DNA of 34,566 nt, from positions 1,767,329-1,801,894 of the forward strand of contig BFEA01000096.1 in assembly GCA_003427395.1 (NCBI GenBank). The letters run 5' to 3'. How positions within the stretch are numbered: position 1 is the first letter of the stretch; the number at the start of each line of letters is the position of its first letter. The notes beneath the pieces were generated by a model. That model was given only the letters and a program-made list of their open reading frames with translations, did no database searches and had not been told where the DNA came from. The stretch is from Chara braunii. Its lineage: Eukaryota > Streptophyta > Charophyceae > Charales > Characeae. Positions 8,611 through 18,484 of the stretch are shown here, piece by piece. A program made the translations under genes and the position numbers.

Positions 8611-10040
8611 ATGTCTGCTAGGGAACTTGAGGAACTGAGAAACAACTGCAAGACTTAACAGAAAAAAGATGGATTCGCTCTTTTCCTTATGGTGCCCCTG
8701 TCCTATTTGTGCCCAGAAAGGAAGGTGAGTTACGTCTCTGTATTGATTATAGAGGGTTGAATGTCATCAGTGTTAAGAATGCCGAACCTCTTCCACGAAT
8801 TGACAACTTGACCAGTTACAGGGATGCAAGTAAGATCGATTTGAAATCTGGGTACCACCAGATCGAGGTGGAACCATCCGATCAGGATAAGACCGCTTTT
8901 CGGACCAGGTATGACCACTACGAGTTCGTGGTAATGCCCTTCGGATAAACGAATGCCCCTGCTACTTTTCAAAGGTCAATGAATGACTTGTTTTGTCAAT
9001 GGTTGGATAAATTTGTTATTGTCTATCTCGATGATATTCTAGTGTATCGTAAAATACTAGAGGATCATGAAAAGCACCTTCGTCTGGTGCTAGGGAAGTT
9101 GCGTGAGGGCAACTTCAAGACCAATCCCAAGAAGTCTGAGTTTGCTAAGTCCAAAGTGTTATACTTAGGATACATAGTGAACGAAGAAGGTCTAAGGCCG
9201 AAAGAGAAAAGTATTTCAGCAATTAGAGATTGGCCACAACCTAAGTCTATAACTGACTTGCGATCTTTCCTTGGTTTAGCCAGTTACTACAGAAAGTTTG
9301 TTAGAAACTTCTCACTGATTGCTGCACCAATGCGAAGATTGTTAAAGAAAGAAACAATTTGGTTGTGGGATAAGGATTGTGAGTCTTCCTTTCGAAAATT
9401 AAAGTATGTCTTGACTCATTACCCCGTCCTTAAGATTGCTGACCCGTTTTTGCTTTTCATTGTCACTACTGATGCAAGTCAGTATGGGATTGACGCTGTT
9501 CTCCAACAAGATGACGGCAAGGTCTATAGGCCCATAGAGTTTATGTCTGGACGACTACCGTCGGAAAAGGTTGCCAACTCCATCTATGAAAGAGAGTTGT
9601 ATGCCTTAGTCTATGCACTAAATACGTGGAAACACTACTTATTAGGGAGACACTTTACTGTGTACTCAGACCACTCTACTCTGTAGTGGATAAAGACACA
9701 ACCTAGGCTCTCTGATAAGCTGGTACGATGGTCTGCGTTTATTGATACCTTTGATTTTGAATTGAAAACGATCAAAGGTAAGTCTAATGTGGTTTCAGAT
9801 GCATTGTCCAGACGAAGTGATTTCTTTGGTGCAATTGTCTCTTACTTGGATGTTGGGAATGGTTTGAAAAAACAGATTCGCCAAGGATATGCTATTGATC
9901 CTATATGGAAACCAATCATGGATATCCTTGTACGAGATCCATCCCAACTACCCAACTATAGACTGACTGATGGATTGTTGTTCTTGATTGACCAAACCGA
10001 ACAAAGGTTGTGTATTCCACATAAGGAAGAGATTAATAGT
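8611..10040 (+). pseudogene. pol: Reverse transcriptase and RNase H, element 1
   Basis: A one-base shift near 8640 moves the frame. RT motifs then follow in order: [17 protein letters not shown], a DLKSGYHQI block (catalytic Asp), VVMPFG, and YLDDILVY at about 9022 with both Asp residues intact. The connection LGLASYYRKFV leads into RNase H with TTDASQYGIDAVL, YERELYAL and VYSDHSTL, then KGKSNVVSDALSR. In-frame stops are TAA at 8946 (after MPFG) and TAG at 9684 (after STL). Ty3/gypsy RT copies element RNA into DNA in the cytoplasmic particle. Confidence 0.92.
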
Positions 10041-11321
10041 CTGTTGATTGGGGAATGTCACGATTCTGAGGGTCATTTTGGTTTCAAGAAAACATATGCT
10101 GAAGTCAGAGAACGTTTCGAATGGAAGGGACTTAAAAAAGATGTACTAACATATGTTCGTACTTGTTTAGTGTGTTAGAGAAACAAGCTGTGACATGAGA
10201 ACCCCCTTGGACTTCTCAAACCATTACCTATACCAAGCGAACCAGATGAGTCTATTTCAATTGACTTCATGAGTCTTGTTAAAAGTCGCAAAAGTAATAG
10301 GCAAGTGATGGTAATTGTGGATCGTTTCTCTAAATATGCTATGTTTGTTCCCTTACCAGCAGAAGCGCATATTGAACTTGTCATTCAGAAATTTTAGATG
10401 CGATGGGTCACTAAGTATGGGTTCCCTAAAACCATTGTGTCTGATCGAGATGTCAGGTTCACCAGTCTGCCATGGCAAAAACTGATGGAAGCTTATGGCA
10501 CACGGCTGACCATGTCGTAAGGGAGGCATCCCGAAACGAATGGCCAGACTGAACAGATGAACCGTCTGTGCCAACAACTTTTGCGTATATATATTAGACC
10601 CGATCAGATTGATTGGGAGGAGAACTTACCCAAAATTGCGAGTGCATATAACAATAGTGGTCGTACTTCCACCCCCGAATGCACTTCACAAAGGGTGGAA
10701 GCCTAAATGTCCCATTGATGTACTGAACCGTGACCAGTTTTTTAGGTTGCCCCAGGGACCCGAGAGTATACAATCTTGTTTCTGGAGGACATTCTGAAAG
10801 TTAAAGATAATTTAAGGAAAGCTCAACTACGGATGATTGAACAAGCCAACATGCACCGTCGACCGTCGACATTCAAAGAGGGTGATCTGGTTTGGATAAA
10901 ATCTAAAGAGTTTTCATTAGAAGAAGATGTGTCCCAGAAATTGCTACCTGTCTATTTTGGACTCTGGGAAGTTCTCAAAGTAATTGGAGAAGCAGAGGGA
11001 CCGTCTTATCGAGTTGATATTCCCCCTCATCTCAAAACATATCCTGTCTTTCATGCGTTCAAATTGTTGCCTTACGTAGAAGGAAATGAGTTTCCACACA
11101 GACCCTTTATGATTCCACCAGTCATGGATGGCGGATATGAGGTTGACAGGATCATAGAGCATGGTTTCTTTTCTACGGGAGGACGTGGATGGCCTCAGAA
11201 GCAGTTCAAGGTACGTTTCAAGTCTCAAGCACCATCTGAGGACAGATGGTTTAGTAAACGAGAACTACTTGAAACTGCTCCTGATATTGTTGCTGCTTAT
11301 GAACGAGGGTTAAGGTCTTAA
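10041..11321 (+). pseudogene. pol: Integrase with chromodomain-like C-terminus, element 1
   Basis: The HHCC zinc module is visible (GECHDSEGHFG, then CLVC) but is followed by TAG at 10176 and TGA at 10191. The catalytic triad is present in pieces: Asp in SISIDFMS, Asp in VSDRDVRF, Glu in GQTEQMNR. Stops lie at about 10396, 10518 and 10702. From 10776 the frame is open again to 11321, with FKEGDLVWI and YRVDIPPHLKTYPVFHAF (the GPY/F-type region). It then has YEVDRIIEH, QFKVRFKSQAPSEDRWFSKRE and LLETAP, which resembles the degenerate chromodomain of chromoviruses that guides insertion to marked chromatin. The chromodomain call is by pattern only. Confidence 0.85.
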
Positions 11322-11337
11322 ATATTTCTGCGGTGGA

Positions 11338-11360
11338 ACTCGAAAATGGGCCGGCAGGAA
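11338..11360 (+). other. Polypurine-like tract before the 3' LTR
   Basis: CTCGAAAATGGGCCGGCAGGAA directly precedes the 3' LTR start. It is only partly purine, but its position fits the plus-strand priming site of an LTR element. Confidence 0.5.
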
Positions 11361-11714
11361 TGCAGTGAGCCTGTTCAAAAGTAGCCTGGGGCTCAAAACT
11401 CAGCCCCAGGAAACGCAGACCTGAGTTGGTCTGCGCTGGGCTGTGTGACCAAGATACGCCCAACCGTGAGTCTGTCGACCGTGGCTGTGTGACCGAACGT
11501 TGCACACAGGAAATTCAAGAGTCAAAGTCAACTGTAGAGTCACAGGTACCGCACCCAGACCCTTGGTTGGATACACTCACTTGTTGTGCGCAGGTACCCA
11601 GACAACATCCAGGCCGGAGGGAATTCGGTTTCAAGCCAATCTGGGCCCTCATTCGCATTGAGATCTGGACGACGGAGGGATACAGCATCCGGGGTCCAGA
11701 CCCCATGTCAACAC

Positions 11715-11722
11715 TATATAAG
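11715..11722 (+). promoter_or_regulatory. TATA box in 3' LTR
   Basis: TATATAAG lies in a context identical to the weaker TACATAAG of the 5' LTR. It could drive transcription outward toward 12440. Confidence 0.55.
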
Positions 11723-11909
11723 AGCCGACTTCCTGGCTTTGACATTCATTCCGTTTTGCGTTGATGCTGACTTCAAGCGTTTACTTCAACGCTGGCTCGA
11801 CGCTGCGACGCTGACATTGTGACTTGGCGAGGCGCTGCTAGTTCGGCATGGTGGCCGGCTTGCTCCTGTCTTCTTGGCATGCTGACGTGGCAACTGCCAT
11901 GCGCTGTCA

Positions 11910-12033
11910 CTAATGTGGCTGCTGCCACGTGTACTATTAGTTGACGTGGCTGGTGCCACGTGCACCATTAGTTGACGTGGCTGCTGCCACGTGTACCATT
12001 AGTTGACGTGGCTGCTGCCAAGTGTTCTCTGGC
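11910..12033. repeat. Four 31-bp units with G-box-like dyads
   Basis: Units start at about 11910, 11941, 11972 and 12003. Each reads like TTGACGTGGCTGCTGCCACG followed by TGTACCATTAG, so each has ACGTGGC and GCCACGT arms around TGCT. The 5' LTR has one unit only. Confidence 0.9.
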
Positions 12034-12438
12034 TGGGACTACATAATTGACATTGCTGTTCTGTTTCGTCGTCACTTCAGGAGGATATCAGGACTGTGGA
12101 AATTTTGAGGATTTGTACTTGGTGGTCTTCATGTCGACATTGCTCCAGATGCTGATGTGGGACTGATTAGACATGCCACGTGACACATTGAGGATACTTC
12201 GGATACTCGTCCAGACTATTGAATATTGAGGTGGTAGTAGAGGAGGGAGCCCGAAGCAGGAGTGGGCATTGTACTTCCTCTCCTTTGTCTCGTCTCCCTC
12301 CTCTCTCTTCGTCTGTGTATGATTACCTCACCTCATTCTGTTTGGTTACGATTTTTGACTACTAGTAATCATCAGCCGATGGACATTTATCTGGGCTTGC
12401 ATTGTTGACGACTGTCTTCACGATCTGGGTTCATTGCA

Positions 12439-12904
12439 AAAGCCTCCTGAGGTAGTATAATTACATCCGTCAGGAGGTTGACTATTATGGTCATACAACA
12501 ACTGATTTTCGGCAGTGTCAAGCTGATAAGCAATTGTAACAAAATGAGAAGCAGTATAACATTGACACTGATAAGCCTATAGGCAGACATTTGTGGCTGT
12601 TAATCCACAAGCATTTGGTAGATCTGCCCGCAGATTCGATTCAGTCACCACTGGAAAGCAAGGTCTGATCTGGCGGGGTCGGCGCATGAATGACGAACGC
12701 CGTTGACGTGGCAGAACAGTCTGTCGGTAAGACAAAGAACCCCATAGATTAGCATCAACACGACTTCGAGAGGAAGGGGGATTGGGAGGAGGAGAGAATG
12801 AACGAACCTGCCGACGTCCCAATATACACAACGAAGACAAAGGAGGGGCCAATCTCAGCCGGTGTGGGGGGGCAAATAAAGAAGAAGAAGAAATGAAATG
12901 AAAG
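12439..12904. other. Flank of element 1, no gene seen
   Basis: It begins with the right AAAG duplication (12439-12442). Short inverted pairs occur: CCTCCTGA/TCAGGAGG (about 12443-12478) and AGTGTCAA/TTGACACT (about 12514-12570). The last part becomes purine-rich with GAA-like repeats (about 12879-12904), which abut the dispersed repeat copy A. No coding sequence is supported. Confidence 0.5.
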
Positions 12905-13166
12905 GTAGCGAGGCCAATCGCCACTCGTCCACGTACATTCAAACAGAGCTTTCACAACCACGCAGACATATCTGCTGCTCAAACGCGCACATTCCTCGAT
13001 GCGTTTCGGCTGGTTGCGCCCCAATATTTATCAAGAGGCTTTCCTCACTCCCGCATCCACCCGTACTTTCCACCCTGAGCAAAGAGGACCGTTCTGGCCT
13101 TGCCCTCGACACATATACTGACACAGTACCCACGCACCCTGCTGCACTGGACATGCGACTGCAACC
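12905..13166 (-). repeat. Dispersed repeat, copy A
   Basis: It starts (plus view) GTAGCGAGGCCAATCGC and shares blocks with copies at 14146 and 22989: CCTCACTCCCGCATCC, GAGGACCGTTCTGGCCTTGCCCTC, and the CACCCTG then GCAACC end. It is the most diverged of the three. A GAAGAAGAAGAAATGAAATG tract sits just before it, so on the minus strand it ends in a TTC-rich tail. Confidence 0.75.
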
Positions 13167-13637
13167 ACCTCGCCGTCGTGCTAGGCTCTGCTTTAACATA
13201 ACGAGTATGCCCAGATGCGAAAAACATACAACCCCCGACCATGCGTGCACCCACACGTGCTGAGTCTACCTTTTCTCACGTGCACTGGCCGCAGGGGGGT
13301 CGAAGTCCTTCAAGTGCGAAGTAGGCACAACTAGGGCGGTACTGCTAACAATCCACTCATTCTGTATTTTCGTTTTGTCACACACCCTACGCGCCACGTT
13401 TCCTATCCGGCCGGGACCGACCCTATGGGTCCCGACAACGCCTCCAGACCTGTAACCACCTGGGACTCAACCCGTTACGGACACAGTAGTATACAACCCG
13501 GTATCTCCAGATACTGGGACCATTTTCCTAGCCCTTCCTTCCCTTACTACTCCACCGGGAACCAGCCGCCCCCCATTAGATTGCATAGTCTCTACTATAA
13601 TGCATACCCCACTTGATTATAAAGGTTTCATCTTCCC
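13167..13637. other. No gene seen
   Basis: The sequence is C-rich with short TACAACCC and CCGGGA-type motifs that also occur near 13640-13760. Open frames here are short and show no domain. Confidence 0.4.
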
Positions 13638-13785
13638 TAGTGTACAACCCAGTACTGCGCGGTACCAGGGTTCTCATCACTCCCTGGAACTATTTTCAGG
13701 TTTTATCCTTCTAATGTACAACCTAGTACTGCGCGGTACCGGGGTCTAACACTACCTAGAACTTATATACAGTTTGATCGCTTGC
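13638..13785. repeat. Two tandem units of about 74 bp
   Basis: TAGTGTACAACCCAGTACTG at 13638 recurs as TAATGTACAACCTAGTACTG at 13712. Both are followed by CGCGGTACC and a CCTGGAACT/CCTAGAACT block. Confidence 0.85.
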
Positions 13786-13903
13786 TCATACCCACTGTAC
13801 CCTCTCTCTGCTAGCCTATCTACCCACACTCTGTTCCTAACACTCTTGCTCGCCCAGCCAGTTGCAGGTGCTGCTGTTTCCTCCGGGAAAATCCGACCAG
13901 CCC

Positions 13904-13933
13904 TTCGGTGAGCATCTGCCATGCTTCACCGAA
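13904..13933. repeat. Short inverted repeat
   Basis: TTCGGTGAGCAT pairs with ATGCTTCACCGAA with one bulged base across a 5-base loop. It lies shortly before the triplet microsatellite. Confidence 0.7.
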
Positions 13934-13970
13934 AGGCCTGGTTACCCTGGCAAATCTCGTCAAGGTGTGG

Positions 13971-14049
13971 AAGAAGAAGAAGAAAAAGAAGAAGAAGAAG
14001 AAGAGGAAGAAGAAGACAAAAAAAATGATGATGAAGAAGTAGTGGTAGC

Positions 14050-14087
<38 letters not shown>

Positions 14088-14140
14088 AAGAAGAAGAAGA
14101 AGAAGAAAAAGAAGAAGAAGAAGAAGAAGAAGAAGAAGAA
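13971..14140. repeat. Compound GAA / GTA / GAA triplet microsatellite
   Basis: A GAA-rich run (13971-14037), a GTA run (about 14041-14086) and a second GAA run (about 14087-14140) follow each other. The second GAA run is joined directly to copy B of the dispersed repeat. Confidence 0.95.
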
Positions 14141-14145
14141 TTGAA

Positions 14146-14404
14146 GTAGCGAGGCCAATCGCTACGCGCCCATGTCCATAGGGAAAGCATGAAAGCACTT
14201 ACACGGACAACAAGCGCAACGTGCACATTCCCCGACTTATCAAGGGGCTACCTCACTCCCGCATCCGCCGTAACTTTCCGCCCAGAGCAAAAGAGGGCCG
14301 TTCTGGCCTTGCCCTCTGACGATATCTGACACAGTCTCCACGTCCGCACCCTGACGGCCCGTGCTCCTGCAACTGACTGTGTGGGCGTCTACTTGGCTCG
14401 CTAG
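14146..14404 (-). repeat. Dispersed repeat, copy B
   Basis: It begins GTAGCGAGGCCAATCGCTAC and ends at TTGGCTCGCTAG, closely matching copy C (22989-23275). It lacks about 24 bases after CCCCGAC that copy C retains. On the minus strand it ends TTCAATTC and then a TTC microsatellite, as expected of a non-LTR retroposon with a simple-repeat tail. I see no RT and no clear pol III box, so the class is unproven. Confidence 0.85.
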
Positions 14405-14954
14405 CAACCAGAGTTCGCAACTGGGATTTTTAGGAATACCTGTACTTAACCTAACCACATCCTCTTTGAAAACCAACCACCCATACCCACTGTATACCTG
14501 GCCAGACCTTTACCCATCTCCAACTGCTAAAAAAAAAAAAAAGGTATACCCTAACCTACCCTACCTGAACCTCTTCAGCATGTAATTGGCCATACCTACC
14601 CATGAACAAATTTTTTCAAAACCACCCATGGCCACCTGAACCCAAACCATTTGTTAACCACCCATACCCTACCCTACCCAAGTTCGCTTTACCTATACCC
14701 ACCTGTACCTACCCATAGTTGTATGCACCCACCCGTAACCATCCGTGCTCGTAACCCACTCTCCCCTAACCGCCCATAACCCCCTCTCCCCTAACCGCCC
14801 ATAACTGTCCCTAACTGGCCCTAACTGTCCCTAACCGCCCCTAACCGTCCCTAACCGCCTCTATTTTTTTTAATCACCCCTAACCGCCCCTAATTGTCCT
14901 GAACCGCACCCAACTGTCTTGAACCCCCTGGACGTCATAGGATTGACGTGCTGA
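14405..14954. repeat. C-rich minisatellite (ACCCATACC and CCCTAACCG types)
   Basis: From about 14460 the strand is built of ACCCATACC-like words. From about 14755 to 14930 it changes to CCCTAACYG(C) words, near 10 bp, repeated more than ten times with changes. The latter resembles plant-type telomeric CCCTAAA but with a longer unit. An A13 run lies at about 14529. No gene. Confidence 0.75.
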
Positions 14955-14976
14955 TTTTTTTTTTTTTTTTTTTTTT
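14955..14976. repeat. Poly-T tract (22 T)
   Basis: 22 T residues are followed by CCAG. Confidence 0.95.
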
Positions 14977-15067
14977 CCAGTTGTGGCATCTGCTGTGCAA
15001 GAGCAACGGTTGTTACATCTGGTCACTTTGATGTTGCTATGGATGCATCTAATGCTACAACAGCCTA

Positions 15068-15131
15068 TGCAACTTGTATAGCATCTGCAACTTGTATAGC
15101 ATCTGCAACTTGTATAGCATCTGCAACTTGG
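15068..15131. repeat. 18-bp tandem repeat
   Basis: TGCAACTTGTATAGCATC occurs three times in a row (15068, 15086, 15104), followed by a partial fourth. Confidence 0.95.
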
Positions 15132-15136
15132 TCTGG

Positions 15137-15179
15137 CGCACACACAGTTTCACACATACACTCCCACACACACACACTT

Positions 15180-15241
<62 letters not shown>
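15137..15241. repeat. (CA)n microsatellite
   Basis: Imperfect CA/CT words to about 15180, then a pure CA run to 15241. Confidence 0.95.
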
Positions 15242-15243
<2 letters not shown>

Positions 15244-15488
15244 TGTCATTGAAATTCACCCTTGCAAAAAAAAGCGCTTGCTTCATGGGAAAGCGAGAAA
15301 TTTGGAATGTGAAAAAAGCGCCACACTGGAGCAAAAAAAAAAAAAGAATGTAAAAGCTACAAAACTTGCATCAATTGGCCGAAAGTCGGCATCAAATGGC
15401 CGAAAGCGAAGACACTGCAAAGCCACAACACTCTGAGTGTGGCTGAAAACCAGCAACCTATCTAGCCTCCAAAGGTAGAAAATTTGCA
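15242..15488. other. No gene seen
   Basis: Holds A-rich runs and a short repeated ATCAA[TA]TGGCCGAAAG word (about 15371-15406). It may be part of the 3' flank of the hAT element, but no terminal inverted repeat was recognised. Confidence 0.35.
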
Positions 15489-17494
15489 TCATTTCAGCAC
15501 ATCGTAGTTGGAAAGAACAAAAAGGACATCATCCACCACGAACGGATTGAGCTGGTTTCTTTTTTTTGTGACAGTATTTCCTGCGTCTGAGAAATTGCAC
15601 TCGCTCTTGGAACTCGACGCAAGAACACACAAGATTGCACGAGCAATACGCGCCATGATCCGTAGAGGTGAGATCAACAACTGGTCCTCTGCAATCTTTG
15701 CAACTGTCCCCTTTGCCTTCCACCACACAAGTATGTCGAACTTCTTCTTCTCGTCTTTCGTCAGCTTCAAGCCAAAGTAGAATTCCAACTCCTCCTTCAC
15801 GCGTTGTATCAATGTCAAGGGTCGCACGCGAGCGATGGGCAGGTCCTCGTCCTCATCTTCATCTGTGGTGCACAACGTTAACTCGTCAGGGACTTCTCTT
15901 GTAGGCGCTTTCTTCCTTCGTTTCGCTGGCCGCTTTCCCTCCGCTGCTGCAGGTTGTTCACTTGCCTCAACACTTGTGTCTTTGACATTTTGCATGATCT
16001 CCATCAAACATTTTTTTCCTCGCTCAATCTAGGCTTCCGAAAAACCAAAATGGTCCAACCTGTCCTTCTGTCGAGGATCAAGCAAAGCTGCAGCAATATG
16101 CAAATATTCCACAATCCATTTATCTTGCAACACATCCTTCGTTAGCATCTTGATGGCTATGATGTCTTCGGAATCTGATGGGATAGTAAACTTATTACCA
16201 TCAGCATCCTCACCGTTGTATCGCTCATGGCGTGGTTTGCAGTACTTCATCAAAGCACTGCGCTCGAATGCCACAAGGTGTAGCGTCGGTTCCAAATACT
16301 GCTCCAGCCTTAGGGTAGCAGTCTGAAGCCGTTTCAAAAATCTTGTGAGCTCCGCAAGCGAGTTTTTGTCAATTCGTGTGATGAGGAATTGTTTATTGGC
16401 CTGCCTACTAGTGTTGGCAAGCCTTGCGAGGACAACCGTGACTTCGTCATAACTATCCAAAACGCTGTTCAGGGAAATCAACAATGAGTTCCACCGTGTC
16501 ACATTTTCCTGCTTGAGCGTTTTACTTAAGCTGTTTTGCAGGTTTGCCTGTTTGAAATACCGCACCAGCTCTTTGCAGTTGTCGATCATTTCAAACAGGT
16601 GCGGTGCGAACTCATGATACTTGTAGAACGGCGCAGACCGAACTCCGTCCGTTGTTGTTGTGGTTTTGTTGAATATCATCGTGAGGACGGTCGCTATTTT
16701 GTGATCCTCACAAGCCAGCCACTTGTATGCTTTTCGGATGCCCTCAGCTGCGGCCATGTTTGACCCAGTGTCTGTGCAAACCACACATTTTTCTGCATGT
16801 TCGCAGCTGAACTCATGAAGGCACTATTGAAATGCCTTGAGAACAGCTGGCCTAGTATGCGATTCCTTGTGGAATGCTTTAACCTGTAAATTGCGCACAT
16901 TCAATTCAAAATTGATATCGATGTAGTGGATGGTAACGGACAAAAGCGAATTCTTTTTCACTTCATCAGTCCACATGTCCACTGTAAAGCCTGCATGCAC
17001 ACCGTCATCGAAATGTCCCTTCACCTGCTCTTTGACTTTACACGGGCAGAGGACGCTATCGCGAGAACATGGCGTTTGACAGTGTTGGGGACCGGCATCA
17101 CCTTTCCCATCTGCATAGCCTTGCCCACAACTACGCCCATGTCATACGCTTCTTGCATGTCTATAAAACTCTGGTCGGCTACCACATTGAAGGGCCGCAA
17201 ATCTTTGCAGCACCACATGGCGGTCTTTTTTGCCATCCTGTTTTTTTGAGCCAATGTGGGCTCTGCGGAAGTCGCATACATGCGCATGAGGCCTGCTCCT
17301 TCCGACTCTTTGCGACAATGGTGTTGTCGCAAAGTGCTTGTCCCGTGTGCGGAGCTGAACGCGTAGACTCTAAAGCAGGTTTTGCAGGCCACATATGCGC
17401 TGTTGTGCTCCCGTACGGGAGCACCACCAGCAGAACACACATGACCAAAAGATTTCCAAATCTCAGAAACATTTTCATTCTCCTCTCTTAACAT
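15489..17494 (-). pseudogene. hAT-family transposase pseudogene
   Basis: Read on the minus strand from ATG at 17494. A BED-type zinc finger comes first (ACKTCFRVYA then STLRQHHC). A frameshift follows near 17035-17045. The catalytic region follows with TVDMWTDEVKKNS, VCTDTGSNMAAA and TRWNSLL. The C-terminal hAT dimerisation domain is near the end (FDILVWW, ARAILCVLASSSKSECNFS, LNPFVVDDVLF). Besides the frameshift, in-frame stops lie at 16824-16826 and 16029-16031; frames on both sides of each stop match. hAT enzymes excise and reinsert DNA and leave 8-bp duplications. I could not define terminal inverted repeats or target duplications, so the element limits are unknown. Confidence 0.9.
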
Positions 17495-18300
17495 ATACGA
17501 AGCGTTGGTTCCTCCTTTTCTAAGCGCGCTGCTTGGACGACCACTTTGAAGTGTTTCATATCAGTGGTCGTGGCAGAAGAGCCTGCTGTTCCACTGCTTT
17601 TATTCTACTCGTTTACTGTTATATCACGTTTCGGGTCAGACCGGTCTGATTNGTCCGATGACCCAAACCCCTCACGCACGACAGGCTCCATCGAGAGACG
17701 CTGAATTTGAAGAGGGCACCAAACAGGGTGGCAGGTTGTGGCTCTATGGTGTGAATAAGAACACGCAACCAAACAACATCCAAGGTGTGCAGCAACGGAC
17801 CAGAGGCAGTCGGCACGGTGCGCTGAGCTTCTAAAACTAAGCTTTAAGTACAATAGAGATAATTTCACTTGAACAACTGACTGAAACGCTGCTAAAGGCA
17901 CAAATTGGTAAAAAAGAGTGATCAAACCAGGTCCAGAACCACAGATTCCAACAACCCTTCGGCATGAAGCACTCTCACCAAAGTAGAAACTACAGCAACT
18001 GGTTTGCCATCACCATTGGAACCTGCAGGAGCACAACAACACACACCATGCACACACCAAGTTGAAGTCAGCCCCTCCCTCATGAACCCCTCTTCCATCC
18101 TTTCTACTCAATACCTCAGTCATGAAGAAGTCAAGGCAAGCAACCAAATCGAAAAGAAATAAAAGAACAAGGGTAAAAAAAAAAGCAACAAGGTACAAAT
18201 GAGAAAGCAGCCGGATGCAGATTCTGGGGTACATGTGAGGGTGTGCACCTCAAGCCCTCAACCATTCAAAACAACGGCTCAGCAGCTAGAAACGACGTCT
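17495..18300. other. Non-coding flank of the hAT gene with small palindromes
   Basis: CGACCACT (17538-17545) pairs with AGTGGTCG (17563-17570). TCAGACCGGTCTGA (17636-17649) is a perfect 14-bp palindrome enclosed by GGGTCA/TGACCC (17633 and 17659), with a single N at 17652. The rest shows no gene. Confidence 0.55.
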
Positions 18301-18329
18301 ATAAGGCATACTAATCAAGTACCACGACA

Positions 18330-18482
18330 GAGCATATGAACGTTCACAACAGAGCGCACAAAATTGCCTACCTATCTCAACGAGAAGTAAAGCAATCAAG
18401 TAGAATCAATGAAGCATTCATATTCACAATAGAGCGCATGGACCTGCCTACCTAAGGAAGTAATCAAGCAATCAAGCAGGAC
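18330..18482. repeat. Imperfect 82-bp direct duplication
   Basis: TTCACAACAGAGCGCA recurs about 82 bases later as TTCACAATAGAGCGCA. Both are followed by GCCTACCTA and AAGCAATCAAG blocks. Confidence 0.7.
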
Positions 18483-18484
18483 CA

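Larger units (their letters stand above)
3990..12438 (+). mobile_element. Full-length, decayed Ty3/gypsy LTR retrotransposon (element 1)
   Basis: Two long direct repeats with TGCA ends enclose gag, protease, RT, RNase H and integrase remnants in Ty3/gypsy order, followed by a chromodomain-like tail. The flanks carry AAAG on both sides. The first 200 bases of the two LTRs differ at about a dozen positions by eye, so the insertion is not recent. Coding regions hold many stops and several frameshifts, so no protein can be made in full. The element sits between the RING-like ORF and unrelated repeats. Confidence 0.93.
11361..12438 (+). repeat. 3' LTR of element 1 (1078 bp)
   Basis: It starts TGCAGTGAGC and ends TTCATTGCA. 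It is 96 bp longer than the 5' LTR. The excess is three extra 31-bp units at 11910-12033 plus a 3-bp insertion near 12150. It keeps a canonical TATATAAG at 11715-11722. AAAG follows at 12439-12442. Confidence 0.93.

Noticed and set aside
7257-10520. Reassigned genetic code (TAA/TAG as Gln, as in some ulvophyte algae)
   Set aside because: TGA also appears at an Arg position, CAA/CAG codons are common in the same frames, and real frameshifts and a frame-breaking duplication show ordinary decay.
13862-14158. Long poly-Glu or poly-Phe/Leu open frames on both strands
   Set aside because: These are translations of the GAA and GTA microsatellites; no non-repeat coding sequence surrounds them.
15039-15353. 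Thr/His-rich and Cys/Val-rich frames over the CA tract
   Set aside because: They are microsatellite translations.
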